Positions 7,936-17,054 of a stretch of DNA of 64,000 bases are shown here, in pieces. This DNA is from JBCBSP01 sp964550935 (GTDB taxonomy: Bacteria > Pseudomonadota > Alphaproteobacteria > Caulobacterales > Maricaulaceae), in assembly GCA_964550935.1 (NCBI GenBank), contig CAZKBB010000003.1:27471-91470 (forward strand), written 5' to 3'. A model generated the notes under the pieces. That model searched no databases. It saw only the letters and a program-made list of their open reading frames with translations, and was not told the origin of the DNA. Position 1 is the stretch's first letter. Each line of letters begins with the position of its first letter. The translations under genes and the position numbers were made by a program.

Positions 7936-8730
7936 TTAGGGCTTGCGCCCGGTCACGCCGACCAGCGCCTGATCGGTGAAACGAAAGCCCGGCGTGGCCA
8001 TGAGCTCTGACACCGGCGCGGCCTCGCGCGCCACGCCCAGCATCTGCGCGAGCGCGAGATTGTTCTCCGCCATGAACAGCCCCCAGTCGGAGCCGCCTTC
8101 GACCGTGCGCTCGAAGCGGTGCGCGGTGATGTCGGCGAATCCGAGATCGGCCAGGATCTTCGCGTGGCGCGCGCCCAGGAAGGCATCGAACAGACCCTGG
8201 GTTCGCGCGGCCTGCAGCACGGCCTTCGTGCCCGCGTTGAACACCGCCTCCTCCTGGCCCTGCCCGGCCAGCGCCGCGACGCCTGAACAGTCCAGATCGA
8301 ACAGGGCGATCGACCCGCCCGGCTTCAGCCAGCCCGCAAAGGCCGCGATCGCCGCGTCGGGCCGGTCCAGATGCTCGAACAGCAGCCGGGCGTAGGCGAG
8401 GTCGAACCGGCCGGCTTCATCGTCAGGGGCCGAAGCGGCGATGTCGGCCTGTCGCACGCGGACCGGCGCGGCCAACCCAGGCAGGCAGCCCGGATCGATG
8501 TCGACGCCGAGGACATCGCCGTCAGACCCGACCTCTCCGGCGAACCAGGCCAGCATGGAGCCCGCCCCGGGCCCGGCTTCCAGCACCGCCGCGCCGCGGC
8601 GAAGCTGACCGGTTGAGACCAGGACCTCGCGGGTCCAGGCGTCATAACGCGCTTCAATGCGTGACAGGCGCGCGCGCTCGATGTCGGCCTCGCGCCCGGA
8701 GGCGAAATAGCGTGCGGCGTGTTCGCTCAT
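7936..8730 (-). CDS. Class I SAM-dependent methyltransferase
   Basis: A 264-residue methyltransferase of unknown substrate. Motif I is VLEAGPGAGSMLAWF (about residues 49-63), motif II is VLGVDIDPG, and post-I and III regions ARLLFEHL and LKPGGSIALFDLD follow. The C-terminal third (EGGSDWGLFMAENNLAL) suggests a small-molecule rather than RNA methylase, but this is inference. Its ATG overlaps the stop of the upstream APH/P-loop gene by four bases, so the two are cotranslated. It converges on ilvD. Confidence 0.85.
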   Translation of the reverse strand: MSEHAARYFASGREADIERARLSRIEARYDAWTREVLVSTGQLRRGAAVLEAGPGAGSMLAWFAGEVGSDGDVLGVDIDPGCLPGLAAPVRVRQADIAASAPDDEAGRFDLAYARLLFEHLDRPDAAIAAFAGWLKPGGSIALFDLDCSGVAALAGQGQEEAVFNAGTKAVLQAARTQGLFDAFLGARHAKILADLGFADITAHRFERTVEGGSDWGLFMAENNLALAQMLGVAREAAPVSELMATPGFRFTDQALVGVTGRKP

Positions 8731-10286
8731 GGCGCCTCACCCTCTTTGATCAGCGCCGCGCGCGCGGCCTTCAGCGTCTCCTGGGCGGCGCCGTCGGCGC
8801 GAATGCGCGTGAACCCCGTCAGATCGCCCACATCGTAGGCGAGCTGGCGGCGCACCACCTCGGCGGTCGCGTCCGAGGCGTCGCCCACGCGCGCCTCGAC
8901 GCGCGCTTCAAGATCCTCAGCGCCCGCCTCCAGCCAGAGCCCGTCGAAGTCCGCGCCGGCCCGGTTCGCCAGCGCCTCGAAATCCTCGCGCTCCGGCGCG
9001 CGCGCGTTGACCGCGTCGATGATTACAACTCCGCCGGCGTTCAGCCCGGCCCGCGCCTTCTCAAGCAGGCGCTCGTGGACAGCCGCATTCATATCTGCTC
9101 CGTATACGGACTCAGGCAGACGCTCGGTCGGGCCGCGGCCCAGAAGCGCCTTGCGCTCCACGTCGGAGCGAACGACGAGCGCGCCGAACGCGCCGCCCAG
9201 CCCCGGCGCCAGCCGGCGCGCCAGCGTCGATTTTCCGGTCCCGGACAATCCCCCGAGCGTGACGAGGCGCGCCGGCGGCGCGGCGAGCAATTGCTCGGAA
9301 AAGCTGAGCAGGGCGCGGGCTTCTTCGGCCTTGGCCTCGAACGCCTCGCCGGGGTCGAGCTCGCTTGCACGGTCGGCGGCGACCTTGGCGCGGACCTGGG
9401 CGCGCAGGGCCGCGAGCGGCGCCAGCACGGCGAGCAAGTCGGCCTCCACCGGCGCGGCGCCGTCGAGATAGGCGTTCAGCACCGCGTTCGCGGTCTCGGT
9501 CAGGCCGCGCCAGGCCAGATCCATCATCAAGAAGGCGAGATCGTAGGCGACATCGATCTCGGCCAGCGCGTCGTCGAACTCCAGCGCGTCGAACGCGGCC
9601 GGTTCGCCATCGAGCATCACGATATTGCCGAGGTGAAGATCGCCGTGGCAGCGCCGCACCAGACCACGCGCCGCGCGTGCCTGCAGGACGGGGCGAACCG
9701 CCTGGAGCCGGCCGCGCAGCAGCTCCGCCGCGGCCGCGCCCGCCTCGGGCTCGAAAATGTCCGTGGCCTGAGCGAACTTCTCCGCCCCGCCCTCCAGAAC
9801 GGACAGCACCTGATCGGCGAAGTCCACGCGCGGCCGGGTCGGCGCGGCGGCGTGGCTGGCGCGCGCCATGGCGGCCAAAGGATCGGCGAGGTCGAGGCCC
9901 ACGCGGCCCTTGTCAGCCATCGCGCTGAGCAGCTGGTCCTGATCGAAGCGGCGCATGCGCACGGCGGTCTCGACCGGCTCGCCCTCGCCGTCGAGCGCGA
10001 GCGCGCCGCCGGCCTCGCGGGTGATGCGCGACAGGCCGAGATAGAGCGAGGGCGCGGCTGGTTGGTTCAGCTCCATCTCGCGCTCGCAGGCGGCCTCGCG
10101 CTTGTCGAAACTTGAAAAGTCCATATACGGAAAATCGACCGGCTTCTTGATCTTGTAGACCCGGTCGCCGGCCAGGAACACCTTCGCCCCATGGGTCTCG
10201 ATCACGTCGACGCGCTCGCCGGAAGACAATCCGTGCGTGGCGGGATCGCGCATCAAGGCGTCGATGTCTGGATCGAGGTCGGCCAT
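8727..10286 (-). CDS. APH-like kinase fused to P-loop ATPase (COG2187/COG0645 type)
   Basis: A 519-residue two-domain protein. The N-terminal half resembles aminoglycoside/choline phosphotransferases, with the catalytic loop RRCHGDLHLGNIVML followed by FDALEFDDALAEIDVAYDLAF. The C-terminal half is a zeta-toxin/gluconate-kinase-like P-loop domain with GGLSGTGKSTLARRLAPGLG. Such fusions are common in proteobacteria and have no settled function. I chose ATG 10286 (MADLDPDID); the open frame extends about 70 codons upstream without coding character. It overlaps the downstream methyltransferase start by four bases. Confidence 0.85.
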   Translation of the reverse strand: MADLDPDIDALMRDPATHGLSSGERVDVIETHGAKVFLAGDRVYKIKKPVDFPYMDFSSFDKREAACEREMELNQPAAPSLYLGLSRITREAGGALALDGEGEPVETAVRMRRFDQDQLLSAMADKGRVGLDLADPLAAMARASHAAAPTRPRVDFADQVLSVLEGGAEKFAQATDIFEPEAGAAAAELLRGRLQAVRPVLQARAARGLVRRCHGDLHLGNIVMLDGEPAAFDALEFDDALAEIDVAYDLAFLMMDLAWRGLTETANAVLNAYLDGAAPVEADLLAVLAPLAALRAQVRAKVAADRASELDPGEAFEAKAEEARALLSFSEQLLAAPPARLVTLGGLSGTGKSTLARRLAPGLGGAFGALVVRSDVERKALLGRGPTERLPESVYGADMNAAVHERLLEKARAGLNAGGVVIIDAVNARAPEREDFEALANRAGADFDGLWLEAGAEDLEARVEARVGDASDATAEVVRRQLAYDVGDLTGFTRIRADGAAQETLKAARAALIKEGEAP

Positions 10287-10357
10287 CAGGCGCAAAGACT
10301 TAGCGCGGCGCGCGGCTCGACGCGAGCGCCTTGCCCCCTCACAGAGCTTGAGGCGGG

Positions 10358-12328
10358 CTACTCCGCCGCGATGGCCGGCGCGGCTTCGACCGGGCGCCAG
10401 TCGCGATGGCGTAGCGCGCGGGCGAATCTCACCTTGCCCGCCTCCGGCGACAGGGCGCCGTCCTTCCAGGCGACGCGCCCTCCCACGATCGTGCACGCCA
10501 CCACGCCGTCGGATCGATTGACCAGGCGCTCATGGTCGTAAGCCTCAGAGTGGACGAACGCCATGTTCGCTTCGGCGTCATAGGCTTCAAGCGCCTTGGG
10601 ATCGATCACGGCGAGGTCGGCGAGGTCGCCCACCTCCATCGTGCCCGCCTCGAGCTTCAGGAACTCGGCCGGATCGCGGGTCAGCCGGCGCACCTGACTC
10701 GCCACGCGGTCCAGGCCTTCGCTCTGAGCGATCTGAAGGCAGCGCAGATTGCCGTCGTAGAAGGCCATGTTGGTGATGTGCGCCCCGGAATCGTTGAAGC
10801 CCGGCAGCACCTCGGGATGGTTGAGCAGGGTCTTGACCGTGTCCTCGTCCCGGTTGGCCGAGACCGTCCACCAGCGCACCCTCGTGTCATAGGTATCGAA
10901 CAGCCAGAGCATGAAGCCCGGCTCGTCTGCGGCCTCGTCGGGCATGGAGGCGAAGGCGGCGCGCTCGGCCTCGTCGCGCGCGAAGGCCGGATCGGCGCGC
11001 CAGGCGCGATAGCGGTCATGGACCGCCCGGAACGTCTCGCCCGCCCACACGACCGGCACGCCGGAGTGGAAGACCATCTCGTCAAAGTCGCGATCAAAGG
11101 CCAGGCGCTCGGCCTTCATCATGCGCTGCAGGCGCGCGAGCCCGAACCCGGTCTTGCCGGTCATCCACATCTTCGCGAAGCGCTTGCGGAAGTCCGGATC
11201 GGCGAGGATGGCCCTGCGCCCGTCGCGATCCTCGAGGTCCAGCTCATTGAGCTCGCGCAGCTCGGGGATCTCCTCGGCGAGCGGATTGACCGGCCCGTCC
11301 CAGTAGAGCTTGAAGCGGGCGGCGAGCGCCTGGAAGCGGAAATTGCCTCTTAAGACCGGTGAGTTGAACACCGAGGTCAGAAGCAGGGCGAGCTTTTTCA
11401 ACGACCGGTTCGAGGCCACGTCCATCGCCGCCACGGCCGTCACATTGAGCGGCTTGCCGAACAGGCGCCCGGAGGTGAGCAGGAAGTTGCGGAACACCGC
11501 GAGCGGTGAATCTTTCGGGGGCGTGGCCTGCCAGACCCGGTCGCGCTCGCGCAGGATGGCGGTGAGGCGCTTCAGCTCGGAATAGCCGCCGAACTGGCTC
11601 GGGATCTTGGTGCGCCGGTTCGGGTCTTCGGAGAGGAAGTGGAACGGCAGCGCGTCGGTGGAGAAGCCGATATAGCCCTCGTCCATGGCGGTGGAGAGCA
11701 GCGCCTCCATGCGCGCCATCTCCTCCGCCGTCGGATCGCGGGTGACGCTCTCGGTCAGCCCCATCACTTCGGCGCGCAGCATGGAGTGCGGCACCATCGG
11801 AACGACGTTGACCCCGAGGGGAAGCGCGTCGAGATGCTCGTAATACTCAGCCGAGCTGGTCCAGGTGGCCAGGTCCGCCACCTTCTTCAGCACCGGCTTG
11901 GGCATGTTCTCCACGCGCGCGAAGCAATCCACGATCGGGTCTTCGCCATTGCGGCGCTGAGCCCCGTAGACGACGCCCAGCGAGCAGTTCGACATCAGAA
12001 CCGTGGTCGTGCCGTGGCGCACCGCTTCGGACAGGGCCGGATCCAGCTCCACCTCCAGATCGAAATGGGTGTGGATGTCCAAAAGCCCCGGCGTGACCCA
12101 CTTGCCTTGCGCGTCGATCACCTCGCCTGCGCCGGCCGCGCTGAGATTGGCCCCGCGCGCGGCGACCCGGCCGTCCTTGACCGCGACGTCCTCCACGCGC
12201 GGCTCGTCGCCGGAGCCGTCGATGACCAGACCGTTCTTCACGATGAGATCGTAAGGCGCGCCGGCGCTCTTGGTTGCGCCTGCGTTGGACCCTGCGCCGG
12301 CCCCTGCTCCGGACTGCGTTCCAGCCAT
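10358..12328 (-). CDS. Amidohydrolase, N-acyl-D-amino-acid deacylase family
   Basis: A 656-residue amidohydrolase-superfamily enzyme. It opens with the usual LIVKNGLVIDGSGDEP strand region, then VTPGLLDIHTHFDLE with the HxH metal ligands. A distal NDSGAHITN motif supplies a further metal ligand. The C-terminus has the DLADLAVIDP segment and the beta-sandwich closing region. D-aminoacylases are about 480-500 residues, so this is the longer variant common in marine alphaproteobacteria, and its substrate is uncertain. The start is ATG 12328, preceded by GGGAGGAG. The upstream alpha/beta hydrolase is 29 bases away on the same strand. Confidence 0.85.
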   Translation of the reverse strand: MAGTQSGAGAGAGSNAGATKSAGAPYDLIVKNGLVIDGSGDEPRVEDVAVKDGRVAARGANLSAAGAGEVIDAQGKWVTPGLLDIHTHFDLEVELDPALSEAVRHGTTTVLMSNCSLGVVYGAQRRNGEDPIVDCFARVENMPKPVLKKVADLATWTSSAEYYEHLDALPLGVNVVPMVPHSMLRAEVMGLTESVTRDPTAEEMARMEALLSTAMDEGYIGFSTDALPFHFLSEDPNRRTKIPSQFGGYSELKRLTAILRERDRVWQATPPKDSPLAVFRNFLLTSGRLFGKPLNVTAVAAMDVASNRSLKKLALLLTSVFNSPVLRGNFRFQALAARFKLYWDGPVNPLAEEIPELRELNELDLEDRDGRRAILADPDFRKRFAKMWMTGKTGFGLARLQRMMKAERLAFDRDFDEMVFHSGVPVVWAGETFRAVHDRYRAWRADPAFARDEAERAAFASMPDEAADEPGFMLWLFDTYDTRVRWWTVSANRDEDTVKTLLNHPEVLPGFNDSGAHITNMAFYDGNLRCLQIAQSEGLDRVASQVRRLTRDPAEFLKLEAGTMEVGDLADLAVIDPKALEAYDAEANMAFVHSEAYDHERLVNRSDGVVACTIVGGRVAWKDGALSPEAGKVRFARALRHRDWRPVEAAPAIAAE

Positions 12329-12357
12329 GGCCGTCTCCTCCCGGCGATGCGCCGTCT

Positions 12358-13269
12358 TCACTCAGCGGCGTTTGCAACAGCGGACTGGAAATCGAGGAAC
12401 GCGTCAAGAACCCGGCCCGGCGCCTCCCACTGGGGATAATGGCCGACGCCGTCGAGCATCACCGTGTCGGGCTGAGGCACAAGCTCGCGATAGCGCTCGA
12501 CCATGTGGGCGCCGGAGACCGGATCGTCCGCGCCGTCGATGACGCGAAGGGGGATCTCCGCCTCCACCAGCGCGCCGACCCAGCGCGCCCGGTTCGCCCG
12601 GCGCTCGGCGATGTAGCGGATCAGCTTGTGGCCGATGGGCGGCATGCCCCCTTGCGCCATCAGAAGCGACCAGAAGGCGTCGAGCTCGTCTTTACTCGGC
12701 TTGGCGTCTGCGGCGAAGACGAGCGAGAAGCCGGCGTCGAAGCGCTTACGGCTCATCAGGCGCGAGACGAGCCCGCCGAGCGGGGAGTGCAGGACGCGCT
12801 GCATGACGGTGGCGTGGTGGGTCTCGGGAAACAGCCCGCCATTGAGGACGCACATCGACTGAAGCGCCGGCCCGCCCTCGGCGCCGTTGAAGCGCGCAAG
12901 CAGCTCCTGGGCGACGGTGTCGCCATAGTCGTGGGCGAGCACGTGACAGCGCTGAACGCCGAGTTCGGCCAGGAGCCCGGCGCACAGATCGGCCTGATCG
13001 GCGATGGAATAGGCCCGCGCGCGCGGCTTGGCGGAGTCCCCGAACCCGATCAGGTCCGGCGCGATCAGGCGATAGCGCTGCGACAGCGCCGCCCAGATGC
13101 GCGAGAAGTCCCAGGCCGCGGTCGGAAAGCCGTGAATGATCAGGAGATCGGGCTTGCCCTCGACCGCCTCGGCCTCGCCGTACCAGGCGATGTCGTTGCC
13201 GTCATGGGCATACGCCTTTGCGCCTGCTCGCCAGGTCTCAAGCGGGATGGGCGCGAAGGCGTCGCTCAT
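12358..13269 (-). CDS. Alpha/beta hydrolase, epoxide hydrolase/haloalkane dehalogenase-like
   Basis: A 303-residue alpha/beta hydrolase. LLIIHGFPTAAWDFSRIW gives the oxyanion HGFP motif, and LAHDYGDTVAQ carries the nucleophile Asp (usually HDWG or HDYG). The acid is probably in VIDGADDPVSGAH, and the His is in DGVGHYPQWEAP. An aspartate nucleophile points to epoxide hydrolase or dehalogenase chemistry rather than an esterase. The start is ATG 13269 (MSDAFAPIP). It lies immediately upstream of the amidohydrolase gene, so the pair may form a catabolic unit. Confidence 0.83.
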   Translation of the reverse strand: MSDAFAPIPLETWRAGAKAYAHDGNDIAWYGEAEAVEGKPDLLIIHGFPTAAWDFSRIWAALSQRYRLIAPDLIGFGDSAKPRARAYSIADQADLCAGLLAELGVQRCHVLAHDYGDTVAQELLARFNGAEGGPALQSMCVLNGGLFPETHHATVMQRVLHSPLGGLVSRLMSRKRFDAGFSLVFAADAKPSKDELDAFWSLLMAQGGMPPIGHKLIRYIAERRANRARWVGALVEAEIPLRVIDGADDPVSGAHMVERYRELVPQPDTVMLDGVGHYPQWEAPGRVLDAFLDFQSAVANAAE

Positions 13270-13415
13270 GAGCGTCTCCAGGCGGCTGTGACGGCCGAGT
13301 TCACCACCGCCCGCGGCGCGCGGCAATCACGACCGAAGGCTCAGGCAGCTGGCGAGCTGAGGCCCGCGCGCGTAAGATCAAAGGCGTGGGGGCTGGATCT
13401 TGAGGGGGATCGGCC

Positions 13416-14372
13416 ATGGAGTTCGCGAGCGACCTCGCAGGCCTCGCCGCAGAGGTCTGGCGCGCCGCGCCGGCCCTCGTGCGCTGGGCGGCGATCGGGC
13501 TCGCCGGGGTTTATCTCCTCTGGCTTGCGCTGTTCATCGCGCAAAGCCGCATCATCTACTTCACCGATCCCACGCGCCGCGATCCGGCCGAGCTGGGGCT
13601 CGACGCGCGCGAGGAGGAGATCACGACGCCGGATGGTGAAATGCTGGTGCTCTGGCGCGCCGAGCCGCGCTGGAAGGGCGCGCCGCACGTGGTCTATCTG
13701 CACGGCAACCGGCGCGCGCTGTGGCGCCGGGCGCGCTTCTTCCGGATGTTCCTGGCCGCCGGCTGGGGCTTCACGGCTCTGGCCCATCGCGGCTTCAACG
13801 GCTCGACGGGCCGGCCGAGCGAGCGCAACAACGTCGCCGACGCGATCCTGGTGTGCGACCACCTGGCCTTGCAGGGCGTCGATCTCGGCTGTGTCACGGT
13901 CTATGGAGAATCGCTGGGCTCAGGCACCGCGGTGCAGACCGCGCTGGCCCGGCCGGTGGGCGGAGTGGTGCTGCACGCGCCCTATGACAGCTTCCGCGAT
14001 ATTGTCCGCGCGCGCACGGGCTGGCTCCTGCCCCGGCTGGTGTTTCGCGACACCTACGACACGATCCGCCAGATCGGACAGGTTTCAGCGCCCATCTTGT
14101 GGATCCACGGCGATGACGACCGGGTGATCCCGCTCGCGCGCGGGCGCAAGCTCTACGACGCGGCCACCGGGCCGAAATACGCAGCCCTTGTGAAGGGCGC
14201 GAACCATTTCGGCATCTACACCCAGCAGGTCTTCAATCAGCACATCAAGTTCTTCGCAGAAAGCGTGGCGCGCGCCGGCGCGGACCCACGCGCGGACGGC
14301 GAGATGAGCGTCATCGACCCGCTGGTGCCCGAAGAGGACGGCGATCCGGAACTGGACGGGGTGGGGATCTAG
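13416..14372 (+). CDS. Membrane-anchored alpha/beta hydrolase (Bem46/ABHD13-like)
   Basis: A 318-residue hydrolase with one N-terminal transmembrane helix (about residues 22-43, WAAIGLAGVYLLWLALFIA). YLHGNRRAL forms the oxyanion region and VYGESLGSGTA holds the nucleophile Ser. IHGDDDRVIPL holds the acid and GANHFGIY the His. This is the layout of Bem46/ABHD13-type serine hydrolases facing the membrane. Its 3' end overlaps the convergent COQ9 gene by four bases. The substrate is unknown. Confidence 0.82.
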   Translation: MEFASDLAGLAAEVWRAAPALVRWAAIGLAGVYLLWLALFIAQSRIIYFTDPTRRDPAELGLDAREEEITTPDGEMLVLWRAEPRWKGAPHVVYLHGNRRALWRRARFFRMFLAAGWGFTALAHRGFNGSTGRPSERNNVADAILVCDHLALQGVDLGCVTVYGESLGSGTAVQTALARPVGGVVLHAPYDSFRDIVRARTGWLLPRLVFRDTYDTIRQIGQVSAPILWIHGDDDRVIPLARGRKLYDAATGPKYAALVKGANHFGIYTQQVFNQHIKFFAESVARAGADPRADGEMSVIDPLVPEEDGDPELDGVGI

Positions 14373-15049
14373 ACCCGCGGTCCGAAACCGTAGCGCAGGC
14401 GCGCGGCGAGGCCGGCGAGGTCGGGCATGGAGCCGGTAATCTTGCTCGCCTGCGCCTTCACCTTCTCGAACTGCATGACATTGTCGATGCGCCGGTCGAG
14501 GAAGGCCTTGGTCTCGGGCTTGTCGGGATCGGCCTCGTTGAGCCAGGCCGACAGCGTCGTGGTGTAGACCCCCGACAGGATCGCGCGCTTGGAATAGAAG
14601 TTCGCATCGGTCGAGGTGTCGCCGATGGCGCGCCAGATCATGTCGCTGGTCGCCCACACGAGCCGCGCGCCGAGCGCGCCCGCGTCGGGCAGGAGAAGCC
14701 GGGCGCGGGCGCGCTCGGCGGCTTCCTCGTGGCCGGCGTATTCCTCAAGGCGGATAAGCACGGCCTGGCTGATCTTGTCGCGAATGCGGTTGGCGTCGTT
14801 GGCGGCGATTTTGTCTCGCGCGGCGTCGTCGGCGGTGCGCGACCAGGTCTCGATCAGGTCGAGCACGCCGCCGGGCAGGTAGAGCTGGACCTCGCCCTCG
14901 GGCACGCCCGCAGCCTCGGCCGCGCGCGCGATCGTCGCCTCGCTCCAGCCGTCGAAGGCGGCCTCGGGCAAAGCCGCATCGAGCAGCCTTGCGCGGACCT
15001 GCTCGGCGCGGGTGCGCTTCGGCTTGGGTTCGCCGGTCTCATCGGTCAT
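14369..15049 (-). CDS. COQ9 family ubiquinone biosynthesis protein
   Basis: A 226-residue protein with a TetR-like helical N-terminus (RARLLDAALPEAAFDGWSE) and the COQ9 C-terminal lipid-binding fold (WRAIGDTSTDANFYSKRAIL, SGVYTTTLSAWL). COQ9 binds lipids and quinone intermediates and assists COQ7-type hydroxylation in ubiquinone synthesis. The sequence DTSTDANFYSKR is diagnostic for the family. The ATG at 15049 begins MTDETGEPKPKR. ubiX, ubiB and ubiE are elsewhere in this window. Confidence 0.88.
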   Translation of the reverse strand: MTDETGEPKPKRTRAEQVRARLLDAALPEAAFDGWSEATIARAAEAAGVPEGEVQLYLPGGVLDLIETWSRTADDAARDKIAANDANRIRDKISQAVLIRLEEYAGHEEAAERARARLLLPDAGALGARLVWATSDMIWRAIGDTSTDANFYSKRAILSGVYTTTLSAWLNEADPDKPETKAFLDRRIDNVMQFEKVKAQASKITGSMPDLAGLAARLRYGFGPRV

Positions 15050-15271
15050 GCGCCCTTACATAGACCGGGCGCCCCGGCGCGTCACGGGCTGGGAACCGCA
15101 AAGCCGCTTCGCGCGTATGGACAGGCGCGCGCACGTGGTGTATTGCCGCCGCCTCATTAAGCGATCCGAGCACGGACGCGGGGGGTGAGACGTCTCTCGC
15201 GTGCGTTCATGTGTTACGCTCCGGTCCGGCCATGTACGGGCGCCGGAGATGAAGGCCAGGGAGAGAGAGCC

Positions 15272-15511
15272 ATCGTCCAGATCGTCGTGCGCGACAACAA
15301 CGTCGAGCAAGCGCTCAAGGCGTTGAAGAAGAAGATGCAGCGGGAGGGCACCTTCCGCGAGATGAAGCGCCGGAACCACTACGAAAAGCCCTCCGAGAAA
15401 CGCGCGCGTCAGAAGGCCGAGGCGATCCGCCGGGCCCGCAAGCTGGCCCGCAAGCGCGCTCAGCGCGAAGGCCTGTTGCCCAAGAAGGGCGGTGGCCGCG
15501 CACGCCGCTAA
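15272..15511 (+). CDS. rpsU: Ribosomal protein S21, apparent ATC start
   Basis: A 79-residue basic S21 with the family features: VQIVVRDNNVEQALKALK, then FREMKRRNHYEKPSEK and an arginine/lysine-rich tail. No ATG, GTG or TTG exists in frame at the expected first residue. The codon there is ATC (15272), with an AGGGAG ribosome site eight bases upstream at 15257-15262. The next in-frame start, GTG 15287, would cut off the conserved first beta strand. An upstream in-frame ATG (15209) would add 21 unrelated residues and lacks a good site. I favour ATC initiation. A strong terminator follows. Confidence 0.85.
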   Translation: MVQIVVRDNNVEQALKALKKKMQREGTFREMKRRNHYEKPSEKRARQKAEAIRRARKLARKRAQREGLLPKKGGGRARR

Positions 15512-15545
15512 GCGCGTCCGGCCAAGGTCGCTTGAGACGGATAGA

Positions 15546-15578
15546 AACGCCGCGCCGGCCCGACCGGCGCGGCGTTTT
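15546..15578 (+). terminator. Intrinsic terminator after rpsU
   Basis: AACGCCGCGCCGG and CCGGCGCGGCGTT form a 13-bp perfect stem around CCCGA, followed by TT beyond the paired TT. It lies between the convergent rpsU and ABC permease genes. The opposite side has only a short A run, so it mainly serves rpsU but may act both ways. Confidence 0.85.
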
Positions 15579-15596
15579 GCGTGCGCGCGGCGCCGC

Positions 15597-17051
15597 TCAA
15601 GCCTTCTTGCGCGCCCAGATCCGCTTCACGCTCTCCGCGTCCGCCGCGCCGAGCGCGCCCTGGCGGAACACCGCCGCGCCGAGCGCGAGCACCCCGATCA
15701 TCGCCGCGACCATGAGCGCCGTCGTGCCCGCCAGCTCCCAGGCCGGCACGCCGTGGGGCAGGCGCGCAATCATGATGAAGGGCGTCCAGATCGGAACCCA
15801 GGAGGCGATCTGGACCAGCACGTTCTCCATCGACTCGATCGAGAACACGATGATGAACAGCGGCGCCATCAAGAACAGGACGAGCGGGCTCATCAGCGTC
15901 TGGGCGTCCTGCAGCGTCTCGCACAGCGAGCCGACCGCGAGGAAGGCCGCGCCGTACATCAGATACCCGATCACGAAATAGCCGAGCGCCGCGGCGAACA
16001 ATCCCGGATCAATGACGGCCGCGAGCGTCTCGGCGAGGTCAGGGTCGGCCGCCGACAAGGCCGATCCGCCCGCCAGCGTCGCGAGCATGCCGACGCTTCC
16101 CCACACCGCGAAGAGGGTGAAGGAGACCCCGGCGACGCCGGCGAGCTTGCCGATCAGAATCTCGTGGTAGCGCACGGTGGAGAGCAGGACCTCCAGCACC
16201 TTGCCGCCCTTCTCCTCAATGAGGCTCGTGAGCAGCATGTTCGCGACCGAGAAAATCGACATCCACAAGATGATCGCCAGTCCGATCGCGGCGATGAAGG
16301 GCGCGCGGTCCGCATCGGTGATCTCGGCGTCCTCTCCCGGCGCGGCGGAGGCGTCGAACTTCTGAAGCTCGGCCTGAACCGCGTTGAGCGTCTCGATGTC
16401 GGCCTCGTCGAGCCCGAACTCGGAGAGGAATTCGCGGCGCTGATGGCGGGTCAACGCGTCGCGCGCCTCGCGCGCCAGGGTCAGCTCGGCGATGTTGGCC
16501 GAGTAATAATCCAGCCGCAGCGCGCCTTCGTCCTGGCGGATGAACAGAGCGGCGTAGAGCGGGCGGGGACCTGAGGGCGTCTCGATCGTGCGCTCGCCGG
16601 TGAGATAGGGCCTAAGACCCCCGCGGGTCGGTGACGGGGCGTCGACGCGCGCGCGCCGGCCGAACCCTTCTGCGAACGCGGCCGCTCCTTCCTGCATGCC
16701 CAGCACGTCGAGCGCGTCATCAAGGCCTTCGAGCCCGTCGGGATCGCTGTCGAAGGCTTCGAGCGCACGCGCGCGCTCGGCCTCCTCGCGCATCCTCGCC
16801 ATCGCCTCGACGGCCTCGCGCGCCTGTTCGCGCCGGGCCGCCTCAAGCTCGGCCTGGACCACCTCGTCGAGGCCGCGCCCGGTCTCGTCGATCACGGCGT
16901 AATGGCGCACCGGCTGGGAGGACTGAGCCAGGAACGGGATCGCCGCGCCGAGCGAAAACACGATCGGCACCGACAGGAGCGACAGCCAGAAGCCCCACGT
17001 GGCCACGTAAGACAGGTATTCCCGGCGGGCGATGAGATAGATGGCGCGCAT
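15597..17051 (-). CDS. ABC-2 family exporter permease (NatB-like)
   Basis: A 484-residue membrane protein with one N-terminal helix (WLSLLSVPIVFSLGAAIPFL). A large periplasmic insert of about 200 residues follows, then at least five C-terminal helices starting near FIAAIGLAIILWMSIFSVAN. The motif SLIEEKGGKVLEVLLS is typical of NatB/YhaP-type ABC-2 permeases. The insert is rich in Glu, Ala and Arg and probably coiled. The ATPase gene is four bases upstream on the same strand. The substrate is unknown; sodium, drug or lipid export are possibilities. Confidence 0.86.
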   Translation of the reverse strand: MRAIYLIARREYLSYVATWGFWLSLLSVPIVFSLGAAIPFLAQSSQPVRHYAVIDETGRGLDEVVQAELEAARREQAREAVEAMARMREEAERARALEAFDSDPDGLEGLDDALDVLGMQEGAAAFAEGFGRRARVDAPSPTRGGLRPYLTGERTIETPSGPRPLYAALFIRQDEGALRLDYYSANIAELTLAREARDALTRHQRREFLSEFGLDEADIETLNAVQAELQKFDASAAPGEDAEITDADRAPFIAAIGLAIILWMSIFSVANMLLTSLIEEKGGKVLEVLLSTVRYHEILIGKLAGVAGVSFTLFAVWGSVGMLATLAGGSALSAADPDLAETLAAVIDPGLFAAALGYFVIGYLMYGAAFLAVGSLCETLQDAQTLMSPLVLFLMAPLFIIVFSIESMENVLVQIASWVPIWTPFIMIARLPHGVPAWELAGTTALMVAAMIGVLALGAAVFRQGALGAADAESVKRIWARKKA

Positions 17052-17054
17052 CGC

